Of a stretch of DNA of 64,000 nt, positions 32,013 through 41,782 are shown in pieces. The notes below the pieces were generated by a model. That model searched no databases, had not been told where the DNA came from, and worked only from the letters and a program-made list of their open reading frames with translations. Position 1 is the stretch's first letter, and each line of letters opens with the position of its first letter. This stretch comes from Flavobacterium dankookense. Its GTDB lineage: Bacteria > Bacteroidota > Bacteroidia > Flavobacteriales > Flavobacteriaceae. The stretch covers positions 248,001-312,000 of the forward strand of contig NZ_SNXR01000014.1 in assembly GCF_004362665.1 (NCBI RefSeq), in the 5' to 3' direction. Position numbers and translations under genes: made by a program.

Positions 32013-33392
32013 TTAAACCAATAAATCGGTTAGTAAAGAAGGATAAATTCCAATAACAATATTTAAAACTATAGCAACAATTGCTACAATTGTATAAGCA
32101 AAAGGAATTGATACTTTCTCTTCATTTGATTCTTTAGTATACATTGCTAAAATCAATTTGAAGTAGTAACCAACACTAATAATTGAGTTGATTACACCTG
32201 CGATAACTACTATTAAAAACCCAGCTTTTACGGTATCGCTAAACAACATGAATTTAGCAAAAAATCCAGAGAAAATAGGAATTCCAGCCATCGACAATAG
32301 CGAAGCTGTTAAAACTGCTGCCATCAAAGGATTTGTTTTTCCTAAACCGTTGAAGTTTTCAATATTCTCGTTCTCTTTGTTTTTTGTTACCATTATGATT
32401 ACTGCAAATGCTGCAATTCCTGCTAAAGCATAAGCGGTTGTATAATATAAAAGTGTTGAAGCTGCTGTTGATAAAGTTAGCAACGCCATTAGCATAAATC
32501 CAGCATGAGAAATACCCGAAAAAGCCAACATTCTTTTGACATTCTTTTGACGTAATGCCATGATATTTCCAATAGTCATCGAAAGAATTGAAATAATTAC
32601 AATCAATAATTCTACTTTATAACCAAGTGCAACGGTCATTCCGCTTAATAATTTATACAATGTTGCCATGGCTACTACTTTTGCCAAAGTACTCATGATT
32701 GCCGTTGTCAATGCTGGCGAACCTTCATAAACATCTGGTGCCCAAAAATGAAATGGTGCTGCAGCTATTTTGAACAACATGCCAATAACAATTAACGTAA
32801 CACCAATTGGAAACCAAGTTGGTAAACCAATACCTTGAGACAATGCATAAATTTCTTCTAAATTGAAATATCCTGTTGCGCCATAAACCAAGCAAATTCC
32901 GAATAGAATAATTCCCGAGGCAAATGAACCCATTAAGAAATATTTCATTCCAGCTTCGTTGCTTTTAATGTCTAATCTTCGACTTGCTGCCAAAATGTAC
33001 AATGAAATTGACAATATTTCTATTCCTAAAAAGAACATCGCTAAATTGGTAAACGAAACCATAGCAACTGCTCCAGCCAAAAGGAATATTTTAATGGCAA
33101 TAAAATCAGAAAATTTAGTTGGAATGTCTTTGTAAAAATCGTCACTCAACAACAAAATGAAAATCGTCAACACAATAAAAAGTGATGAAAACGCTGATGA
33201 GAACTTAGTCGTTGCCATCATGTTTAAATAATTAGTGTCAATCGAACTATCAATCGACCAAAGATTTAACGAAATTCCTAAAACGGCAAGTAAACCTATT
33301 ACAGTAATTGGTACCAGCAATTTTCTTAAATTGAAAATCTCTGCCAACAGACAAAAAACTCCTAATGATACTATTGTTATTAATACTTGCAT
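32013..33392 (-). CDS. nuoN: NADH-quinone oxidoreductase subunit N
   Basis: A 459-residue antiporter-like membrane subunit of complex I with about 14 helices. FHFWAPDVYEGSPALTTAIMSTLAKV near residues 215-240 is the conserved proton-channel region with the central lysine, and KRMLAFSGISHAGFMLM near 285-300 is the broken-helix region. It is the last gene of the nuo run and starts 4 bases after nuoM. Confidence 0.95.
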   Translation of the reverse strand: MQVLITIVSLGVFCLLAEIFNLRKLLVPITVIGLLAVLGISLNLWSIDSSIDTNYLNMMATTKFSSAFSSLFIVLTIFILLLSDDFYKDIPTKFSDFIAIKIFLLAGAVAMVSFTNLAMFFLGIEILSISLYILAASRRLDIKSNEAGMKYFLMGSFASGIILFGICLVYGATGYFNLEEIYALSQGIGLPTWFPIGVTLIVIGMLFKIAAAPFHFWAPDVYEGSPALTTAIMSTLAKVVAMATLYKLLSGMTVALGYKVELLIVIISILSMTIGNIMALRQKNVKRMLAFSGISHAGFMLMALLTLSTAASTLLYYTTAYALAGIAAFAVIIMVTKNKENENIENFNGLGKTNPLMAAVLTASLLSMAGIPIFSGFFAKFMLFSDTVKAGFLIVVIAGVINSIISVGYYFKLILAMYTKESNEEKVSIPFAYTIVAIVAIVLNIVIGIYPSLLTDLLV

Positions 33393-33396
33393 TTTA

Positions 33397-34833
33397 TTAT
33401 CTATTTATTACTGCTAAAATTTCTTTAATCGCTGGATTTACTAGATTGTTGATTGGTTTTGGGTACAATCCTAAGAACAAAAGGAAACCAATAATTGCCA
33501 CAAAAACAATTGCTTCGCTAACGGTTACGTCAGCAAAAACTTTAGTATTGGTTTCGCCAAGCATTACGTTTTGGAACATTTTCAACATATAGTACGCTCC
33601 AAGAATAATAGTTGTTCCACCGATTACTGCAAACCAAATATTCACTTGACTTAAACTATATAAAACGGTAAACTCACCCACGAAGTTGTATGTTCCAGGC
33701 AAAGCAACCGACGCTAAAACCAATATCATAAACATGGAAGTAAATCCTGAAGCTTGTGAACGAATTCCGCCAAGTTCATCAATTTTTCTGGTTTCAAATC
33801 TTCTAAATATTACTTCAGCAGCAAAGAATAGCCCAACAATTACAAAACCATGAGCAATCATTTGATAAACTGCTCCGTTTAAACCGTCAGCTGTTAAAGT
33901 ATAACAACCTGCGGCGATTAAACCAACGTGAGCCAAAGACGAATAAGCCAATAATTTTTTCAAATCTTTTTGGCGTAGCGCTACAACTGAACCATAAATT
34001 ACTCCAGCAATACTCAACCCAATTAAGATTGGCATGTATTCTTTTGCAGCATCTGGAGCGATTGGTAATTGCCAACGAATAACGCTGTACAATCCCATTT
34101 TTAGCATAATACCCGAAAGTAACATCGTTCCAACAGTTGGTGCTTTTTGATACACCTTTGCTTGCCAAGTATGAAAAGGAATGATTGGAATTTTGATGGC
34201 ATAAGCCAAAAAGAAAGCAAAGAAAATCCAAAATTGTTCTTGGTTTGAAAGTTCTAATTTGTATAAATCTTCCAAAAGGAAACTTCCTGCTTTTGAATAT
34301 AAATAAGCAAATCCAACCAACATAAATAACGAACCTGCTAAAGTGTAAATGAAAAATTTCACTACGGCTTTTTTGCGTTCGTCAACGTCGCCATTACCCC
34401 AAATTAAGGCAATAAAGTAGATAGGAATTAATGCCAACTCCCAGAAAATATAGTATAATAAACCATCGGCAGCAAGGAAAGTTCCAGCCATAGCAAATGC
34501 CATGAACAAAACCAAAGCATAGAAATTTTTGCTATTATTGAAACTATTTCCAAACGATGATAGTATAATTAACGGTGTTAAAGCTGTAGTCAATAAAACC
34601 ATTGCCATAGATAAACCGTCGGCTTTTAGTGCCAAAGCAACTTTTGGATTAGCAATCCAATTGGAAACAAAACCAATGTCAGTTCCTTGATTGAATTGTA
34701 AAAGTAAATTAATTGATAATCCGAAAGCGACTAAACTGAATAGTAAAGCTACTTTTGAAGCTAGTTTATCACCCGAAACAAGTGTTGCAACGGCTCCAAT
34801 TAAAAGTAGTATTAATAATGTAGTTACATCCAT
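33397..34833 (-). CDS. nuoM: NADH-quinone oxidoreductase subunit M
   Basis: A 478-residue antiporter-like subunit. YYIFWELALIPIYFI near residue 127-141 holds the essential Glu of helix 5, PFHTWQAKVYQKAPTVGTMLLSGIMLKMG near 220-250 the channel lysine, and KLLAYSSLAHVGLI near 290-305 the broken helix. It pumps protons as part of the membrane arm. Confidence 0.96.
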   Translation of the reverse strand: MDVTTLLILLLIGAVATLVSGDKLASKVALLFSLVAFGLSINLLLQFNQGTDIGFVSNWIANPKVALALKADGLSMAMVLLTTALTPLIILSSFGNSFNNSKNFYALVLFMAFAMAGTFLAADGLLYYIFWELALIPIYFIALIWGNGDVDERKKAVVKFFIYTLAGSLFMLVGFAYLYSKAGSFLLEDLYKLELSNQEQFWIFFAFFLAYAIKIPIIPFHTWQAKVYQKAPTVGTMLLSGIMLKMGLYSVIRWQLPIAPDAAKEYMPILIGLSIAGVIYGSVVALRQKDLKKLLAYSSLAHVGLIAAGCYTLTADGLNGAVYQMIAHGFVIVGLFFAAEVIFRRFETRKIDELGGIRSQASGFTSMFMILVLASVALPGTYNFVGEFTVLYSLSQVNIWFAVIGGTTIILGAYYMLKMFQNVMLGETNTKVFADVTVSEAIVFVAIIGFLLFLGLYPKPINNLVNPAIKEILAVINR

Positions 34834-34843
34834 TATATGAAAA

Positions 34844-36721
34844 TTATTGAGCTATGAATAAATAAGTTATGATGGCACAAATACCAATTACAAATACAAA
34901 TAAGTACAAACCAATGTTTCCGTTTTGTAATTTTTTACCTTGAGATCCAATTCCGTTTGCCACCGTTCCAAAACCATAAACTACTTTTCCTAATGCAGGT
35001 TCAAGTGTAGTTCTGAAAAAGTTTGACAATCCATTTAATGGTTTAACGATAAGGAAAGTGTAGAATTCATCTACATAGTATTTGTTATAAATTGTTTTTG
35101 AAAAACCAACGATTTCGGCATCTTCTTTTGGAACAAAACCTTGTTTGATGTATTTAGCGTTTGCCCAAATAATTCCGATAATTGCACCAACTAAAGCAAT
35201 TCCCATTAAGATAAATTCTTGAGTTCCTAAATGATGCGCTTCGTGTTTTGCTACTAAAACTGGTTCCAAGAAATGGTTTAACCACATACTTCCTGGCAAA
35301 TTGATTGCGCCGCCAATTACAGCTAAAACTGCTAAAATTACTAATGGAATAGTGATCAATTTTGGACTTTCGTGTAAATGGTGTTTTTGTTCTTCTGTTC
35401 CTCTGAACTCTCTAAAGAAAGTCAAATACATCAATCGGAACATATAGAAAGCTGTCATGATAGATGCAATAGAAGCCACAATCCATAATGCTTTATTGTG
35501 TCCGAAAGCAACCATTAAGATTTCGTCTTTTGACCAAAAACCTGCAAAAGGGAAAATACCTGCGATAGCTAACGTTGAAATCATCATAGTCCAAAAAGTG
35601 ATTGGCATCGCTTTGCGCAAACCACCCATTTTTCTCATGTCTTGTTCGCCGTGCAATCCGTGAATTACTGAACCCGAACCTAAGAACAAACAGGCTTTGA
35701 AAAACGCATGCGTAATTACGTGGAAAACAGCAACCGTGTATGCGCCAAGTCCTAAAGCAAGGAACATCAAACCTAATTGTGAAACGGTTGAATAAGCCAA
35801 TACTTTCTTAATATCATTTTGCAATAATCCGATAGAAGCGGCAACCAAAGCGGTAATTGCACCAACGATTGCAATAATATTTTGAACATCTGGTGTTAAA
35901 TCGAATAAGAAATTCATTCTTGTTACCATAAAAATACCTGCGGTAACCATCGTTGCCGCGTGAATTAATGCAGAAACTGGCGTTGGTCCAGCCATGGCAT
36001 CAGGTAACCAAGTATATAAAGGTAATTGCGCCGATTTTCCACAAGCTCCGATGAATAAACATAAAGCGGCTAATCCAAGTAAAGCAGAATTCGCATCTCC
36101 ACTAGCAACAGCAGATTTAATTTCAGCGTAATTTAAAGTTGAAAATAAAGCTGCGATAATAAACATACCAATTAGGAAACCTAAATCTCCTATTCTGTTC
36201 ATAATGAAAGCTTTCTTTGCAGCATCGTTATACGGTTGGTTTTTATACCAAAATCCGATTAGTAAATACGAACATAATCCAACGCCTTCCCAACCGATGA
36301 ACATTACTAATAAATTGTTTCCAACAACTAATGTTATCATGAAAAACACGAACAAATTCAAATAAGCAAAAAACTTGTGCATATTTTCATCATCGTGCAT
36401 ATAACTAATCGAATACAAGTGAATTAGCGAACCAATTCCTGTAACGAATAATAACCAAAGTAATGATAATTGATCCAATAAAATTCCAAAATCCAATTTG
36501 AAATTGCTTACTTGTATCCAATCGAAAAGCGAAATTTCAAATGGTTTCCCATTTTGATTTAATTGTGCAAAAAAGCAAATGCTCAATAAAAATGAGACTA
36601 CAATTGTCAATGTTCCAATTGCGCCAGAAATTCCTTTGCTTACTTTTTTCCCAAAGAAAATATTGAAAAGAAATCCAACAAATGGAGATAATAGTAATAA
36701 TAAAGCCAAGTTTGTATCCAT
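34844..36721 (-). CDS. nuoL: NADH-quinone oxidoreductase subunit L
   Basis: A 625-residue distal antiporter-like subunit. FIGWEGVGLCSYLLIGFW near residue 140-158 carries the helix 5 Glu, PLYTWLPDAMAGPTPVSALIHAATMVTAGIF near 233-263 the channel residues, and KKVLAYSTVSQLGLM near 308-322 the broken helix. The C-terminal part includes the long lateral helix that runs along NuoM and NuoN. It begins 6 bases after the nuoK stop. Confidence 0.97.
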   Translation of the reverse strand: MDTNLALLLLLSPFVGFLFNIFFGKKVSKGISGAIGTLTIVVSFLLSICFFAQLNQNGKPFEISLFDWIQVSNFKLDFGILLDQLSLLWLLFVTGIGSLIHLYSISYMHDDENMHKFFAYLNLFVFFMITLVVGNNLLVMFIGWEGVGLCSYLLIGFWYKNQPYNDAAKKAFIMNRIGDLGFLIGMFIIAALFSTLNYAEIKSAVASGDANSALLGLAALCLFIGACGKSAQLPLYTWLPDAMAGPTPVSALIHAATMVTAGIFMVTRMNFLFDLTPDVQNIIAIVGAITALVAASIGLLQNDIKKVLAYSTVSQLGLMFLALGLGAYTVAVFHVITHAFFKACLFLGSGSVIHGLHGEQDMRKMGGLRKAMPITFWTMMISTLAIAGIFPFAGFWSKDEILMVAFGHNKALWIVASIASIMTAFYMFRLMYLTFFREFRGTEEQKHHLHESPKLITIPLVILAVLAVIGGAINLPGSMWLNHFLEPVLVAKHEAHHLGTQEFILMGIALVGAIIGIIWANAKYIKQGFVPKEDAEIVGFSKTIYNKYYVDEFYTFLIVKPLNGLSNFFRTTLEPALGKVVYGFGTVANGIGSQGKKLQNGNIGLYLFVFVIGICAIITYLFIAQ

Positions 36722-36727
36722 TTTGAA

Positions 36728-37051
36728 TTATCCTTTTAAATTCTTTAAATTGTCAATATCTATCGAGCCAAGGTTTCTAAAAACCGAAACTAATATGGCT
36801 AAACCAACGGCTACTTCTGCTGCGGCAACTGCCATTGAGAAAAACACAAAAACTTGTCCTTCGGCATCTTGATGATAGGTTGAAAAAGCAACAAACAATA
36901 AGTTTACAGCATTTAACATAATTTCGATGGACATGAAAACTATGATGGCATTTCTACGATACAAAACACCAAAAACACCAATACAAAAAAGTAGTACGGT
37001 TAGAAAAATATAGTTTTCGATACCAATAATATTTAAAATATTCTCTATCAT
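36728..37051 (-). CDS. nuoK: NADH-quinone oxidoreductase subunit K
   Basis: A 107-residue protein with three helices and the conserved glutamates in [16 protein letters not shown] (residue near 42) and [14 protein letters not shown] (near 78). Together with NuoJ it forms the E-channel next to the quinone site. Its start overlaps the nuoJ stop by one base. Confidence 0.97.
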   Translation of the reverse strand: MIENILNIIGIENYIFLTVLLFCIGVFGVLYRRNAIIVFMSIEIMLNAVNLLFVAFSTYHQDAEGQVFVFFSMAVAAAEVAVGLAILVSVFRNLGSIDIDNLKNLKG

Positions 37052-37563
37052 TATTTCTGTTCTTTTTCTTTTTTAGTCAATAATACCGTACCAATCATTG
37101 CTACTAATAATAAAATAGAGGCAAATTCAAACGGAACCATATATTCGTTCAACAATACTTTTCCTAATACTTTTATCGATTGGAAATCTTCGCCAGTACT
37201 ATCATATTCACCCATAATGGTTTTTGAATTGATAAAAATAGTTATCAAAACTACACTCATCAGGATGAAAACTACAATTGCACCAAGACGAGTAATTCTC
37301 GGTTTGTGAACTTCGTCTTCTTTGTTGAGATTCATCAACATGATGGTAAAAAGCATCAATACCATAATGGCACCAGCATAAACGATAAGTTGTACAATAG
37401 CAAGAAATTGAGCATTCAATAATAAATAATGTCCCATTATTGAAGCCATACACAATACTAAATAAATAGCACTGTGAATTGGATTTTTACTGTAAATAGT
37501 CAAAAACGCTGTAGCCAAGGTAAAGGCAGCTAAAAAATAAAATGTAATTAAAACTGGAGACAT
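37051..37563 (-). CDS. nuoJ: NADH-quinone oxidoreductase subunit J
   Basis: A 170-residue protein with five helices. [11 protein letters not shown] near residues 27-37 and [22 protein letters not shown] near 55-76 (with the pi-bulge tyrosine) are the diagnostic parts. It overlaps nuoI and nuoK by one base each. Confidence 0.96.
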   Translation of the reverse strand: MSPVLITFYFLAAFTLATAFLTIYSKNPIHSAIYLVLCMASIMGHYLLLNAQFLAIVQLIVYAGAIMVLMLFTIMLMNLNKEDEVHKPRITRLGAIVVFILMSVVLITIFINSKTIMGEYDSTGEDFQSIKVLGKVLLNEYMVPFEFASILLLVAMIGTVLLTKKEKEQK

Positions 37564-38114
37564 TAGTTAGCGTTTTTAAGTTGGGTATTTTTCAAAGCCA
37601 TTTCAAGAGGCATTACTAATTTATCTTTTCCGAAAATAAAATCTTCTCTGTCGTATTGTGCAGGAACTAACTCTTTTGAAAGCGTTAAGTAAATGGCATC
37701 TTTTGGACAAGCTTCTTCACACAATCCACAGAAAATACAACGAAGCATATTGATTTCGTAAATTGAAGCATATTTCTCTTCACGATACAAATGTTCTTCC
37801 CCTTTTTTACGTTCTTCGGCTTTCATCGTGATGGCTTCTGCTGGACAAGAAAGTGCGCACAAACCACAAGCGGTACAATTTTCTCTTCCTTGTTCGTCAC
37901 GTTTCAACATGTGCTGACCACGATACACAGGACTAAATTCTCTAACTTGTTCTGGATAATGAATCGTTGCTTTTTTTCTGAAAAAGTGTTTGATGGTAAT
38001 CCACAAACCTTTTACAATAGCAACAAGATACATTCTTTCAAGAAAGGTCATTTCCTTATTGGAAACTTGCTTTTTCTTGCCTGATAATGATATATTTTGA
38101 ATAGCTGTTGACAT
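37563..38114 (-). CDS. nuoI: NADH-quinone oxidoreductase subunit I
   Basis: A 183-residue ferredoxin-like subunit with two 4Fe-4S clusters: CTACGLCALSCP near residues 80-91 and CIFCGLCEEACP near 126-137. It carries electrons from the peripheral arm toward NuoB. The N-terminal amphipathic stretch contacts the membrane. It starts 6 bases after nuoH. Confidence 0.97.
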   Translation of the reverse strand: MSTAIQNISLSGKKKQVSNKEMTFLERMYLVAIVKGLWITIKHFFRKKATIHYPEQVREFSPVYRGQHMLKRDEQGRENCTACGLCALSCPAEAITMKAEERKKGEEHLYREEKYASIYEINMLRCIFCGLCEEACPKDAIYLTLSKELVPAQYDREDFIFGKDKLVMPLEMALKNTQLKNAN

Positions 38115-38120
38115 ACTTTT

Positions 38121-39152
38121 TTATTTAAAAACTAGAATACAAACTCCAGTTACCATAATATTTACAATTGCTAATGGAATTAATATTTTCCAACCCAAAT
38201 GCATTAATTGATCGTATCTAAAACGCGGTATCGTCCATCTTATCCACATGTAAAAGAAGATGAAGAAACATATTTTTATAAACAAAACTACAATTCCAAG
38301 AATATTTGCTGCATTTACCCCAACATTATCAACCATCCATTGCATTCCAGGATAGTTGTAAGCACCAAAATACAAGACAGCTAAGATAGCAGATGAAATA
38401 AACATATTAGCATATTCGGCAAACAAATAGAAACCCATTTTCATAGAAGAATACTCAGTGTGATAACCACCTATCAACTCCGATTCACATTCGGCTAAGT
38501 CAAAAGGTGTTCTATTAGTTTCTGCAAAAGCACAAATTAAGAAAATCAAAAAACCAACAGGTTGATAGAATACATTCCAATTCATTCCGGCTTGTTGTGC
38601 TGCGATTTCTTTTAAGCTCAATGTTCCTGTCATCATTAACAAAGCAATGATGGATAATCCCATAGCAACTTCATAAGAAACCATTTGAGAAGCGGCACGA
38701 ACCGAACTCATCAAGGAGAATTTGTTATTTGAAGCCCAACCTCCAATCATTATTCCATAAACTCCAACCGATATAATTCCGAAAACATATAACAAAGCAA
38801 CATCAATATCAGTAGCTTGTAGAATTACTGTTCGTCCAAAAATTTCCAATTTATCGCCCCAAGGAATTACGGCACTTGTCATCAATGCTGTGCTCATCGC
38901 AATTGCTGGACCAACAATAAACAAGAAACGATTTGGTGTATTTGGAAAAAATTCTTCTTTAGCAAATAATTTCATACCATCAGCTAGCGGTTGTAATAAT
39001 CCACCCCAACCCGCACGATTTGGTCCAACTCTATCCTGAAGATAAGCAGCAACTTTACGCTCAGCCCAAGTGGAATACATTGCCATAATCATGGTTATTG
39101 CAAATACTGCAACGATGAAAACACTTTTTTCGATTATAAATGCACTATCCAT
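38121..39152 (-). CDS. nuoH: NADH-quinone oxidoreductase subunit H
   Basis: A 343-residue membrane subunit forming the quinone chamber with NuoB and NuoD. AAYLQDRVGPNRAGWGGLLQPLADGMKLF near residues 33-62 and FAETNRTPFDLAECESELIGGYHTEYSSM near 210-238 are the highly conserved quinone-site loops. It overlaps the nuoG stop by one base. Confidence 0.97.
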   Translation of the reverse strand: MDSAFIIEKSVFIVAVFAITMIMAMYSTWAERKVAAYLQDRVGPNRAGWGGLLQPLADGMKLFAKEEFFPNTPNRFLFIVGPAIAMSTALMTSAVIPWGDKLEIFGRTVILQATDIDVALLYVFGIISVGVYGIMIGGWASNNKFSLMSSVRAASQMVSYEVAMGLSIIALLMMTGTLSLKEIAAQQAGMNWNVFYQPVGFLIFLICAFAETNRTPFDLAECESELIGGYHTEYSSMKMGFYLFAEYANMFISSAILAVLYFGAYNYPGMQWMVDNVGVNAANILGIVVLFIKICFFIFFYMWIRWTIPRFRYDQLMHLGWKILIPLAIVNIMVTGVCILVFK

Positions 39153-40201
39153 TATTGTTTCGATTTTATTGGGTTGCCATCAATTTTTTCGTTGTAATCG
39201 ATATCAGCCATACTAATTTTTTTTCTGTCGATATCTCTTCCTTCTAGGATTCCTTTTTCGGTTTCGATAACAACTTTATCCATTTTGCGAGTATAGTTAT
39301 TTTGATTGATTACAGAATCTTTTTCGAATTTTCTTGGACCTTCAATAACCCAATCCGAAACTTCTTTTTTGTCGAAACGACACGTGTTACAGATGAAATC
39401 TTCTACTTCGTGGTATTCGTCTTTTCTTGCTGTAACTCTTTGAATTTCGTTTCCAAACATCCAAAGTGTTGTTTTTCCGCAACATCCTGGCGTGGTACAT
39501 TCTCTGTGCGCATTGAAAGGTTTGTTGAACCAAACTCTCGATTTGAAACGGAAAGTTTTATCAGTTAACGCTCCAACCGGGCAAACGTCAATCATGTTTC
39601 CAGAGAATTCATTGTCAATAGCTGCTGAAACACAAGTTGAAATTTGTGAATGATCACCACGATTTAAAACTCCATGAACTCTACCATCAGTTAATTGATC
39701 GGCAACTTCTACACAACGTTGGCAAACGATACAACGGTTCATGTGAAGTTGAATTTTGTCACCAATATCTTCAGGTTCGAAAGTTCTTTTTTCTTCGATG
39801 AAACGTGTTTCTGATTTTCCGTGTTCAAAGGATAAATTTTGCAAATCACATTCTCCTGCTTGATCACAAACTGGACAATCTAATGGGTGATTTATCAAAA
39901 GAAATTCGGTTACGGCTTTTCTAGCTTCGGTTACTCTTTCAGAAGATTTGCTGGCTACTTCCATTCCGTCTTGACAACCAGTAACACAAGATGCTACTAA
40001 TTTTGGCATAGGTCTTGGATCAGCTTCGCTACCTTTTGTAACGTCAACTAAACAGCAACGGCATTTTCCACCGGTTCCTTTTAGTTTTGAATAATAACAC
40101 ATGGCTGGCGGAACTGATTCTCCACCAATCATACGAGCAGCTTGTAGGATAGTTGTTCCTGCTTCTACTTCTATTTCTTGACCGTCTATGGTTACTTTCA
40201 T
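39152..40201 (-). CDS. nuoG: NADH-quinone oxidoreductase subunit G, short form
   Basis: A 349-residue protein. It has the N-terminal 2Fe-2S ferredoxin domain (PAMCYYSKLKGTGGKCRCC near residues 32-50), the Cys/His cluster (HPLDCPVCDQAGECDLQ near 109-125) and a 4Fe-4S cluster (CIVCQRCVEVADQ near 157-169, VCPVGALTDKTFRFKSR near 205-222). A Cys-rich part follows (CTTPGCCGKTT, CNTCRFDK). The large molybdopterin-oxidoreductase-like C-terminal domain of E. coli NuoG (over 900 residues) is absent; short NuoG is what I know from Flavobacteriaceae. It is separated from nuoF by a 209-base spacer holding repeat copy C. Confidence 0.93.
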   Translation of the reverse strand: MKVTIDGQEIEVEAGTTILQAARMIGGESVPPAMCYYSKLKGTGGKCRCCLVDVTKGSEADPRPMPKLVASCVTGCQDGMEVASKSSERVTEARKAVTEFLLINHPLDCPVCDQAGECDLQNLSFEHGKSETRFIEEKRTFEPEDIGDKIQLHMNRCIVCQRCVEVADQLTDGRVHGVLNRGDHSQISTCVSAAIDNEFSGNMIDVCPVGALTDKTFRFKSRVWFNKPFNAHRECTTPGCCGKTTLWMFGNEIQRVTARKDEYHEVEDFICNTCRFDKKEVSDWVIEGPRKFEKDSVINQNNYTRKMDKVVIETEKGILEGRDIDRKKISMADIDYNEKIDGNPIKSKQ

Positions 40202-40251
40202 ATTACCAATATATAATTCCTAACGGAATATTTATTTTTTCTATAAACATT

Positions 40252-40270
40252 AAACTCCTATGGAGTTTTT
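40252..40270 (+). other. Short hairpin with T-run in the nuoF-nuoG spacer
   Basis: AAACTCC / GGAGTTT stem with a 4-base loop, followed on the plus strand by TTTTTATTTTTT. It looks like a weak terminator pointing against the nuo transcript. Confidence 0.4.
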
Positions 40271-40295
40271 ATTTTTTGTAATTACTTTTGATAAT

Positions 40296-40405
40296 TAGCC
40301 CCGATTGTAGTGGAAATCCTTTTCTTTTTTCTTTTAAAAAAGAAAAGATTGCAACGAAAAGCGGGAAAATGGATTGTTGAAAATGCCCAAGCCATTCGCT
40401 TCTAA
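40296..40405 (+). repeat. Dispersed structured repeat, copy C, antisense inside the nuo operon
   Basis: TAGCCCCGATTGTAGTGG, AAATCC, a hairpin of CTTTTCTTTTTT / AAAAAAGAAAAG, GATTGCAACGAAAAGCGGG, then ATGCCCAAGCCATTCGCTTCTAA. It shares the framework of copies A and B but has a different hairpin. It fills half of the nuoF-nuoG spacer and is on the strand opposite the nuo genes. Confidence 0.75.
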
Positions 40406-40410
40406 TTATT

Positions 40411-41778
40411 TTAAACTTCTTGCTTTGCTACTAAATGTTTCACTTTTTCAAATGGTTCAGCAACAAAATGATCTCTATTTTTTATTTTTTCTGGGAAACG
40501 AATGTGGTATTCAAACTCGTCTCTGAAGTGACGAATTGCCGCAGCAACTGGCCATGAAGCCGCATCACCTAGAGGACAAATCGTATTTCCTTCAATTTTG
40601 GACTGAATACTCCACAACAATTCGATGTCTTCTTCGCGTCCTTGACCGTTTTCAATTCTCCATAAAACTTTTTCTAACCAACCTGTTCCTTCTCGGCAAG
40701 GCGTACATTGTCCGCAGCTTTCGTGGTGATAAAAACGTGAAAAATTCCATGTGTTTCGGACGATACACGCTCTGTCATCATAAACAATAAATCCGCCAGA
40801 ACCTAACATTGAACCTGTTGCAAATCCGCCATCAGATAAACTTTCGTAAGTCATTAATCTATCTTCACCTGCAGCCGTTTTGTAAATTAAATTGGCAGGT
40901 AAAATCGGCACCGAACTTCCTCCTGGAACTAATGCTTTTAATGGTCTATCGGTTTGCATTCCGCCACAATATTCATCAGAATTCATGAATTCGTAAACCG
41001 AAACGCCTAATTCGATTTCGAAAACACCTTGATTTTTGATGTTTCCAGAAGCTGAAATTAATTTGGTTCCAGTAGAACGACCAATTCCAATTCCTGCATA
41101 ATCGGCACCCGAATTATTGATAATCCAAGGCACAGCAGAAATAGTTTCTACGTTATTTACTACGGTTGGATTTTGCCAAAGTCCTTTTACAGCAGGAAAT
41201 GGTGGTTTCAAACGAGGATTTCCACGATTTCCTTCAAGACTTTCAATTAAAGCAGTTTCTTCTCCGCAGATGTAAGCTCCGCCACCAATTTGAACAAAAA
41301 GCTCTAAATCATAGCCTGAACCTAATATATTTTTACCCAACCAACCAGCAGCTTTAGCTTCGGCGATGGCTCTTTCTAAAATTTTGTAAACCCACATATA
41401 TTCTCCACGAATGTAGATATAGGAAAGGTTTGCACCCAAAGCATAACTTGATGTAATCATTCCTTCTATTAAAAGATGCGGAATGTACTCCATTAAGTAA
41501 CGGTCTTTGAAAGTTCCTGGTTCCGATTCGTCAGCATTGCAAACTAAATGTCTTGGATTTCCCGATTTTTTATCGATAAAACTCCATTTCATTCCAGCTG
41601 GAAATCCTGCGCCACCACGACCACGAAGTCCCGAAGTTTTTACTTCTTCAACCACTTCATCGGGTGTCATTTTTTTCAAGGCTTTTTCAACTGATGCATA
41701 TCCGCCTTCACGACGATATACTTCATAAGTTTTAATTCCTGGAACGTTGATTTTGTCTAATAATATTTTTCTTCCCAT
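40411..41778 (-). CDS. nuoF: NADH-quinone oxidoreductase subunit F
   Basis: A 455-residue subunit that binds NADH and FMN. SGLRGRGGAGFPAGMKW near residues 49-65 is the NADH site, ICGEETALIESLEGNRGNPRLKPPFPA near 170-196 the FMN-binding part, and ESCGQCTPCREG near 353-364 with a later Cys (NTICPLGDAA) the N3 4Fe-4S cluster. It starts 4 bases after nuoE. Confidence 0.97.
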   Translation of the reverse strand: MGRKILLDKINVPGIKTYEVYRREGGYASVEKALKKMTPDEVVEEVKTSGLRGRGGAGFPAGMKWSFIDKKSGNPRHLVCNADESEPGTFKDRYLMEYIPHLLIEGMITSSYALGANLSYIYIRGEYMWVYKILERAIAEAKAAGWLGKNILGSGYDLELFVQIGGGAYICGEETALIESLEGNRGNPRLKPPFPAVKGLWQNPTVVNNVETISAVPWIINNSGADYAGIGIGRSTGTKLISASGNIKNQGVFEIELGVSVYEFMNSDEYCGGMQTDRPLKALVPGGSSVPILPANLIYKTAAGEDRLMTYESLSDGGFATGSMLGSGGFIVYDDRACIVRNTWNFSRFYHHESCGQCTPCREGTGWLEKVLWRIENGQGREEDIELLWSIQSKIEGNTICPLGDAASWPVAAAIRHFRDEFEYHIRFPEKIKNRDHFVAEPFEKVKHLVAKQEV

Positions 41779-41782
41779 GATA

